In this document: in pieces, positions 25,557-31,323 of the stretch
Layout: the number at the start of each line of letters is the position of its first letter
Numbering within the stretch: position 1 is the stretch's first letter
NCBI GenBank assembly: GCA_030429665.1
Contig: JAUIEZ010000029.1
Span: forward strand, 1-42,527
DNA: 42,527 nt
Source: Gammaproteobacteria bacterium
Lineage (GTDB): Bacteria; Pseudomonadota; Gammaproteobacteria; Arenicellales; CAJQKF01
Reading direction: 5' to 3'
Translations under genes and position numbers: made by a program
Notes under the pieces: model-generated
Database searches by the model: none
Seen by the model: the letters and a program-made list of their open reading frames with translations, nothing else
What the model was told of the DNA's origin: nothing

Positions 25557-26639
25557 CTACTCGCGGATGATGTGGGTGGACTCGATATCCCAGCCGAGAA
25601 TCACCGCGTCGCCGATGGCGCCCTGGTACCTGTCCTCGCGAAGGTTCTCGACGGTCAGCTTGGACCCGTTCGCGGTCTCCACCTTGTATTGTATCCGGGA
25701 GCCGAGCGCGTACTCGGCGCGCAGTATGCCGCGCACGAGAAAGTCGGAGGTCTCGCCGGAAGAGAGGAACCGCACGAACTCGGGCCTCACCATCAGCGTA
25801 CCTTTTTCATTCGGCGCGAGGCTGATCCCGAATTCCCCGGCCTGTCCGTTGACATGGATCTCGATGCCGGTGCCGTGCAGGTCGTCCGAGGTGGTGCCCT
25901 CGATATCGAACAGGTTGACTTCGCCCATGAACTCGGCGACGAAGCGGCTGACCGGCTTCGCGTAGATGTCGTCGGCGACGGCGATCTGCACGAACTTCCC
26001 CGAGTTCATGATGGCAATGCGATCGGACATCACCATGGCCTCCTCGAGGCTGTGGGTGATGTAGACGAACGTCTTGCGCGTGCGCTCGTGCAGGTCCTTG
26101 AGTTCCTTCTCGAGGGTCTTGCGCAGGCGATAGTCCAGAGCGGACAACGGCTCGTCGAAGAACAGGATCTCGGGATCGAAGGCGAGGGCGCGGGCCAGCG
26201 CGATGCGCTGGCGTTCGCCGCCGGAGCACTGGGTCACGTTTCGCGTGTAGTAGTGCTCGGGCAGGCGCAACAAGGCCAGCAGTTCCAGCGCTCTTTGCTT
26301 GCGCTCCGCGGGCGATCGTCCCTTGATCTTCAGCGGAAACTCGATGTTCTGTCCCACGGTCATGTGGGGGAACAACGCCAGTGACTGGAAAACCATGCAG
26401 GTGGGACGCTCGTTGGCGGGGGTGTCCTCTATCCGCTCGCCCCGCAACCAGATGGCGCCCTCGGAGACTTCCTCCATGCCCACGAGCATGCGGATCAAGG
26501 TCGATTTTCCGCTTCCCGACGGTCCGACGATGGTCAGGAACTCGCCTTCCTCGATGGCCAGGTCCACGCCGTCCACGGCGGTGAACTGGCCGAAACGTTT
26601 AACGATATTGTCGAGCCGGAGTATGGGTTCCGAAGACAT
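25557..26639 (-). CDS. ABC transporter ATP-binding protein (PotA-like)
   Basis: The product is 360 residues from ATG 26639; the open frame extends further but would nearly touch the upstream gene and has no ribosome site. Walker A is VGPSGSGKST (38-47), the Q-loop is CMVFQSLALFPHM, the signature is QCSGGERQRIALARAL, and Walker B is EILFFDEPLSALD followed by the H-loop in YITHSLEEAM. The last ~110 residues form the TOBE-type regulatory domain (GTLMVRPEFVRFLSS). This is the normal size for the ATPase of spermidine/putrescine-type importers. It lies 60 bases after the binding-protein gene. Confidence 0.93.
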   Translation of the reverse strand: MSSEPILRLDNIVKRFGQFTAVDGVDLAIEEGEFLTIVGPSGSGKSTLIRMLVGMEEVSEGAIWLRGERIEDTPANERPTCMVFQSLALFPHMTVGQNIEFPLKIKGRSPAERKQRALELLALLRLPEHYYTRNVTQCSGGERQRIALARALAFDPEILFFDEPLSALDYRLRKTLEKELKDLHERTRKTFVYITHSLEEAMVMSDRIAIMNSGKFVQIAVADDIYAKPVSRFVAEFMGEVNLFDIEGTTSDDLHGTGIEIHVNGQAGEFGISLAPNEKGTLMVRPEFVRFLSSGETSDFLVRGILRAEYALGSRIQYKVETANGSKLTVENLREDRYQGAIGDAVILGWDIESTHIIRE

Positions 26640-26699
26640 GGTCTGGCCGCTGTAAAGATAGCGCCCCGGCGGGATCGCCGGGGCGAATTGCACACATTG

Positions 26700-27833
26700 C
26701 TATCCGCGCTTGGCGGCGTTGTAGATCTCGATGAGCGAACTGTAGGAGGCGACCACCTGGTAGTCGAGGGAGCGGGACATCTCCTCCTCCAGGCTGTCCC
26801 ACTGGATGGCGTCGAGTTCATCCTCGTCGAACCGCGCCATGACGTCGGGGTTACCCATTTGCGAGACGGGGTTGTAGGTGCCCTCGGCGAAGGCCACGGC
26901 CTTGCAGATCTCGGGCGCCTGCACGTACTCGAGGAAATCCTCGGCCAGCTTGGACGGGTCGGGATTGTTCACCGCGGAGGTCAGCTCGATCCAGACCACG
27001 CCGCCCTTGCCGTCCACCGGGCCCGACTTGGGCGTGATGCCGCGAATGTTCGTCGCGCCGTCGAAACGGGCCGGCGAGGCGGTGTAGGTGCCGCCGGTAA
27101 AGTATGCATCGATCTCGCCGTTGATCAGCGCGGTGTTCATGGCGACGAGGTCGTCGCTCAGGAGTTTCGAGCCGGCGAAAATCTGCTCGGCGGTCGCCTT
27201 GAACTTTTCGGCGTCCGCGCCCGTCACTTCCTCGAACGGGTTCAGTCCGGCCGTCAGGCACATGTGGATCACGTTCCAGTTGTCGTACGTGAGTACGCCG
27301 TAGCGGTCCTTCATACCCGCGTCGAGAAACAGGTTCCAGCCTTCGTCCTCGGCCATCTCGCGGCTGATCTTGTCCGTGTTCACGACGAAGCTGAAGGGAC
27401 CGAAGCGCTGCGGCATGCCGATCAGGTTGCCGTCGTCGGCGAACGCCAGCGGATAGGGATCGGAGAATCCCGTCATCATCTTCTCAAAGTAGGGCATGAA
27501 ACGATCCTTGTCGAGCGGCTTGATCAGATTTTCGGGATAGAGCTGGTCCCGCGCCCACGGTTGGTTGAGATTGATCAGGTCCCAGACGTTCACTTCGCCG
27601 GCGCGCAGCTTGTTGATCATGTCGGGATCGGAGGTGCCGCTCTCGGCGCGTACGCTGGAACCGGAATTGGCATTCCGGAAAGGTCCCAGGACCTCGTCCG
27701 AGTTGTATCCCTCCCAGCACAGGATATTCATCTCGTTGTCGCGCGCGGCAAACGCCTTGCTCAACGGCCCGAGACCTGCGAGCCCAGCCGCGCCGGCCAT
27801 CGTGAGTGTGAATTGTCGTCGATTCAGTTTCAT
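26700..27833 (-). CDS. Tat-exported solute-binding protein (PotD-like), first gene of BMC operon
   Basis: The product is 377 residues from ATG 27833, set by a strong GGAGGA 7 bases upstream. The N-terminus MKLNRRQFTLTMAGAAGLAG has a twin-arginine motif (NRRQFT), a hydrophobic core and an AFA cleavage site near 29, so the protein is probably exported folded by the Tat system. The mature part begins EMNILCWEGYNSDEVLGPF, typical of PotD-type polyamine binding proteins, and includes the usual VNVWDLINLNQPWARD and FSFVVNTDKIS stretches. Trp, Tyr and Asp residues could form an amine-binding pocket. As first gene behind the sigma-54 promoter it should be the most abundant product of the operon. Confidence 0.9.
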   Translation of the reverse strand: MKLNRRQFTLTMAGAAGLAGLGPLSKAFAARDNEMNILCWEGYNSDEVLGPFRNANSGSSVRAESGTSDPDMINKLRAGEVNVWDLINLNQPWARDQLYPENLIKPLDKDRFMPYFEKMMTGFSDPYPLAFADDGNLIGMPQRFGPFSFVVNTDKISREMAEDEGWNLFLDAGMKDRYGVLTYDNWNVIHMCLTAGLNPFEEVTGADAEKFKATAEQIFAGSKLLSDDLVAMNTALINGEIDAYFTGGTYTASPARFDGATNIRGITPKSGPVDGKGGVVWIELTSAVNNPDPSKLAEDFLEYVQAPEICKAVAFAEGTYNPVSQMGNPDVMARFDEDELDAIQWDSLEEEMSRSLDYQVVASYSSLIEIYNAAKRG

Positions 27834-27882
27834 ATTTATCTCCTCCGGGAGTTGTCCGACTAAGGGTTGATCAATGCTACCA

Positions 27883-27898
27883 AGCAATTGTCGTGCCA
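27883..27898 (-). promoter_or_regulatory. Consensus sigma-54 promoter of the BMC/transport operon
   Basis: On the minus strand the sequence CTGGCACGACAATTGCTT contains TGGCACG, four bases and TTGCT, a full match to the -24/-12 consensus of RpoN-dependent promoters with the correct 10-base GG-to-GC spacing. Transcription would start near 27873, giving a leader of about 40 bases before the binding-protein ATG. A promoter of this class cannot open without an AAA+ enhancer-binding activator, and none is encoded in the window. Confidence 0.82.
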
Positions 27899-27960
27899 GT
27901 TCCCGAGGCTTGCGCGGCATCCGTACGCAGCGCAAAACGACTCGCGAACCATCATCCCGC

Positions 27961-28026
27961 ACGTCGCTACTGCACCAATCCGACGCCCGCTTTTATTCCT
28001 GTCGACCTTCTCTGGTGCAGCGACGT
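27961..28026. promoter_or_regulatory. Long inverted repeat with NtrC-type half-sites upstream of sigma-54 promoter
   Basis: ACGTCGCTACTGCACCA (27961-27977) and TGGTGCAGCGACGT (28013-28026) are inverted arms of 14 matching bases with a 3-base bulge in the first. Their inner ends TGCACCA and TGGTGCA equal the half-sites of NtrC, but they are 35 bases apart instead of the usual few. The dyad begins 63 bases upstream of the -24 element, around -88 to -153 from the expected start, which is the normal place for enhancer sites. NtrC or a related activator is an inference. Confidence 0.5.
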
Positions 28027-28186
28027 CGCGCACCGCGAGGTACCGACGCGGGTACGCGATGTTGGATTAGTATCGCCATAGTTTTATCGCGGTGCTTGAC
28101 ATTAAAACGGCGCGAGGTACGACGCCCGTTTCACGTGACGCGTCGACCTGCGACGAGAAGTCCTTGATTTGAAACGGTTCGGAAAG

Positions 28187-28215
28187 TTGACATTTGGAAC
28201 CGATGTTGACACTAT
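28187..28215 (+). promoter_or_regulatory. Sigma-70-type promoter of the AraC-family gene
   Basis: TTGACA at 28187-28192 and CACTAT at 28210-28215 are separated by 17 bases. The expected start near 28222 leaves a ~30-base leader before the ATG at 28252. A second TTGACA at 28206-28211 overlaps the -10 region, and a third lies at 28096, so the regulator may bind its own promoter. The remaining part of the 418-base divergent region (27834-28251) carries the sigma-54 promoter and its upstream dyad and no gene. Confidence 0.55.
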
Positions 28216-28251
28216 TTTCCGCCCGGTCAGGTCAGGTTTACCGGTCCAACC

Positions 28252-29301
28252 ATGCGCGTCGAGCTTGTCGATGATGTTCTCCCGCCGTCGAAGGTGCTTG
28301 CCTCCGCCGCTTGCGGCGTGGTTCAGCACATCGAGGCCAATGACGGAGACGTCGACAGCATTTTCGGAAGGGTCGGCATTCGCCAGAAGGACATCAACGA
28401 CCCGATCAACGAACTCAACCTGATCCAGTACTGCAACCTGTTCGAAGTTGCCGCGCGGATCACCGGCAACGATAACATCGGCCTCGAGTTCGGACAGAAC
28501 TTCGCGCCAAGACAACTCGGCCCCATCGGCTACGCCGCAATCAGTTCTCCGACGCTTTCGGCGGCGCTGAGGAACATGGAGAAGTACTTCGCGGCGCACC
28601 AGGAACAATCCAGCTTCGGGTTGCTGCAGGACAGCGGCATACTGTGGCTGAGTTACCGGATCTACGACCCGCGAATACAGAACCGCCGGCAGGACGCGGA
28701 GCTGTCCCTCGGCATGTTCTGCAACATCTTCAGGAGCGCGTTGGGTCCGGACTGGGCGCCGCTCGAGATTCGCTTCGAGCACGACCGCCCGGAGAACAGC
28801 CGGCATCACGAGGCCTGCTTCAATGCTCCCGTGAAGTTCGGTCGCCGCACCAACGCCATCGGCTTCAGGCGCCGCGATCTCGATACGCGCATGCCGGACC
28901 AGGATCCCTACCTGTTTTCGATCATCTCTTCGTTCCTGGAGTCGCGCTCGAGGATCGTCGGGAACCCGGAAGACTTCGCCACCATCGTTCGAAACCAGAT
29001 CAAGCTGCACCTTGGCGACAAGCTTCCCACGCTCTCGGAGATCGCCCAGGTGCTGGGCCTGAGCGGAACGTCGTTCCAGAAGCAGCTAAGGGCGCACAAT
29101 CTCCTGTTTCCGGACCTGCTTCGCGCGGCGCGCCGCGAGCTTGCGCTGCACTACCTGAACGAACCCGACATGCCGTTGACGGAGATTGCCTATAACCTGG
29201 GGTATTCGGAGCTCAGCGCGTTCTCGCGGGCGTTCCGTTCCTGGACCGGCATGAGCCCGCAGCGGTATCGGCGCACCGGCCAGCGGCGGTCCGGCGACTA
29301 G
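28252..29301 (+). CDS. AraC-family transcriptional regulator with arabinose-binding-like N-terminal domain
   Basis: The protein is 349 residues. The N-terminal ~220 residues match the Arabinose_bd type of AraC regulators (LGPIGYAAISSPTLSAALRNM and LSLGMFCNIFRSALGP), which bind small ligands. The C-terminal ~100 residues (247-349) carry the two helix-turn-helix units: LSEIAQVLGLSGTSFQKQL and LTEIAYNLGYSELSAFSRAF, ending in the family signature WTGMSPQRYRR. It is divergent from the BMC/transport operon and convergent with the diol dehydratase operon, so it is the obvious local regulator of one or both. It has no AAA+ domain and so cannot itself activate the sigma-54 promoter. Its stop TAG and that of the reactivase gene share the palindrome CTAG. 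Confidence 0.92.
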   Translation: MRVELVDDVLPPSKVLASAACGVVQHIEANDGDVDSIFGRVGIRQKDINDPINELNLIQYCNLFEVAARITGNDNIGLEFGQNFAPRQLGPIGYAAISSPTLSAALRNMEKYFAAHQEQSSFGLLQDSGILWLSYRIYDPRIQNRRQDAELSLGMFCNIFRSALGPDWAPLEIRFEHDRPENSRHHEACFNAPVKFGRRTNAIGFRRRDLDTRMPDQDPYLFSIISSFLESRSRIVGNPEDFATIVRNQIKLHLGDKLPTLSEIAQVLGLSGTSFQKQLRAHNLLFPDLLRAARRELALHYLNEPDMPLTEIAYNLGYSELSAFSRAFRSWTGMSPQRYRRTGQRRSGD

Positions 29302-30956
29302 CCGCCCAGCAAGGTCAGGCCGTACGCGACGGCGTATCGGTGCCCGAGTCGGCCGGCTACGTTTCCCCGTCCGAAGGACGCGACGTTCTCCAGTCGCCCG
29401 ATGGCCGGCAGCAGTTCGTCGTCGCCGGCGGGCCCGCCGACGATGACCACGTCCACCATGCCGCTGCGCCTTACCTTGTCGCGATAGGTCTGTATCACGC
29501 GCCCGACGTTTTTCGCGATGACTTCCAGTTTCAAAGACTGGCGAATGATCCGCCATTCGGCAGGCTGCAGCGCGCCGCCGAAGCTCGCGTAACCGCTTGG
29601 TCCGCGGGTGACGAGCGTGCCGACGAGCCGGGGCGGGACCGGCGGTTCGTCTTCCGATGCGAAGTGACGCGATCCATCCTCGTTCAGCAGGACCTTCGGC
29701 GACTCGACCCGCCGCGCGGGTGCGCGCTTGATCCAGTCCGCCGCGCCGCGCGGCACGTCGAGCACGTTGGCCACCGCGGCGCTGAGCATCTCGCCGCCAC
29801 CGGCCGCCGTCACGCCGTCCTCGCCGACGAGGTCGATCGTCCCGCCGCCGATGTCGAGAACGAGCGCTCCCGCCGTGAGGCCGGGCGTGGTGCGGGCGCC
29901 CGTCGAGGCCGCCTCGGCCTCGGAACCGGCGACGTCGACCGGAACGCCGAACGTCGCCGAAAGATTTTCCACGGGATCCGGGTGTTCCCCGGACAGGCTC
30001 GCGAGTACGACCTCCCGATTTCGGCCGGGGGAGCGGATGCCGCGTTCGGCGACCACGCGGGTGATGTCGACGCCCCACAGGTCCGAGACTGCTTGCGTCC
30101 GAGGTAGCGCGCACGTGGTGACCGCGCCGACCGGGCGCGAAGCAAGCAGCGCGATGGCATCGAACAGGTCGACCGTCTCGCCGCTGCGCCAGGTGATGGT
30201 GCGATTTGTCGCGGGCTTCTCGTCCCCCCCGGCACCCGCCTCGCGCAGGCCGACCACCACGGCACGTTCGTCGCGCACCCAGCGCGCGACCAGTGAAACC
30301 GCATCCGCGTGCCGATCGTCGACGCCGAGGAGCGTCTTCAGCGCGAAGGCGTCACACGCCGTTCTCACGCACTGGCCCGACGCGCGCACCTCGACGAGAA
30401 GTCTCGTGCAACCCAGGGCCGAGCGCGTGTCGATACCGTCCACGACCGGTATGTCGAGCCCGAGGCGCGAGGCGATGAGGACTGCCTCGTCCCGGGCCGC
30501 CGCGACACCCGAGACCGGGCAACCACGGGCCGCCATCTCGCCAATACGCGCGACCGCCTGCCGGTAGCCGATGCCGGGCGGTACCACGGCGATCACGGAC
30601 CGGGCATCGGGCGGCTGGCCGGAGACGTCCCACGGCGTGCCGACCACCGCGTCGTCGCCGGACACGCTGTGGCCGGCACAATCCAGGACCTGGACTCGGC
30701 CGGTGTCCGGCGGCGGCTCGGCGACACGGGTCAGCGCCGTCGTCACCGGGCGCCACGGCGCCACCAACACGCGGTCCACGCGGATGTCGTTCTCCGCCTC
30801 GATGGCGCGCAGCAAGGCCGCCGCCGCCTGGACCGAACCCGCTGATCCCTTGGTTCCACGGGTCGGTCGGCGCCCCCATGCCACCGGCGCGCCACCATCC
30901 TGGATCACGATTTCGGTGGTGGAATTGCCGATATCCACCCCGGCGATCAGCGTCAT
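29298..30956 (-). CDS. Diol/glycerol dehydratase reactivase large subunit (DdrA/PduG family)
   Basis: The product is 552 residues from ATG 30956; upstream in-frame codons overlap the small-subunit gene. It is an actin-fold ATPase: phosphate-1 loop AGVDIGNSTTEIVI (~5-18) and phosphate-2 loop ALVLDIGGGTIDLVGEDG in the second half, followed by GGGEMLSAAVANVL. Large reactivase subunits release damaged cobalamin from the dehydratase at the cost of ATP so that fresh cofactor can bind. Usual length is ~605-610, so this one is somewhat short. The small partner (DdrB/PduH) is not found beside it, since the next gene is the convergent AraC regulator. It starts 7 bases after the small-subunit stop, last in its operon. 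Confidence 0.9.
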   Translation of the reverse strand: MTLIAGVDIGNSTTEIVIQDGGAPVAWGRRPTRGTKGSAGSVQAAAALLRAIEAENDIRVDRVLVAPWRPVTTALTRVAEPPPDTGRVQVLDCAGHSVSGDDAVVGTPWDVSGQPPDARSVIAVVPPGIGYRQAVARIGEMAARGCPVSGVAAARDEAVLIASRLGLDIPVVDGIDTRSALGCTRLLVEVRASGQCVRTACDAFALKTLLGVDDRHADAVSLVARWVRDERAVVVGLREAGAGGDEKPATNRTITWRSGETVDLFDAIALLASRPVGAVTTCALPRTQAVSDLWGVDITRVVAERGIRSPGRNREVVLASLSGEHPDPVENLSATFGVPVDVAGSEAEAASTGARTTPGLTAGALVLDIGGGTIDLVGEDGVTAAGGGEMLSAAVANVLDVPRGAADWIKRAPARRVESPKVLLNEDGSRHFASEDEPPVPPRLVGTLVTRGPSGYASFGGALQPAEWRIIRQSLKLEVIAKNVGRVIQTYRDKVRRSGMVDVVIVGGPAGDDELLPAIGRLENVASFGRGNVAGRLGHRYAVAYGLTLLGG

Positions 30957-30963
30957 GCGCGGG

Positions 30964-31323
30964 CTATTTCCTAAGCAGCCCGCGGCGCTCGTAGATATCG
31001 GCCGCTTCGGTAAACAGCGCCGCATTGAGGTGCGCACCCTTCGTTCGAAGCTCCTCGGCGATGTCACGAAGTTCCCCGGCGGTCGAACGATGGGGACGAA
31101 GGGATTCGTACAGCCGCATGATGTCCGCTTCCGGCAGGTGCGTCAGTTCGGCCGCGCGGCGGAAGTTGAGCGCGAGCTGCGGATTGCCGTGCGCCTCGGC
31201 GACACGCGCCTGCCGTTCGAGCGTCTCCGGATGAATGCGCACGTCCTCGGGCGAAACTTCACCGCGACGAATGGCATCGACGCCGATCTCGTCGACGGAC
31301 TTGCCGGAATAACCCTTCGTCAT
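30964..31323 (-). CDS. Diol/glycerol dehydratase small (gamma) subunit, short form
   Basis: The protein is 119 residues. The core matches the gamma subunit: YSGKSVDEIGVDAIRRGEVS, then DVRIHPETLERQARVAEAHG, ALNFRRAAELTHLPEADIMRLYESLRP in parts, and AALFTEAADIYERRGLL. PduE is about 170 residues and DhaB3 about 140; this one begins almost at the core and so has no N-terminal encapsulation helix. The ATG overlaps the stop of the large/medium fusion (ATGA), so the subunits are translationally coupled. It binds at the base of the dehydratase heterotrimer in known structures. Confidence 0.92.
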   Translation of the reverse strand: MTKGYSGKSVDEIGVDAIRRGEVSPEDVRIHPETLERQARVAEAHGNPQLALNFRRAAELTHLPEADIMRLYESLRPHRSTAGELRDIAEELRTKGAHLNAALFTEAADIYERRGLLRK

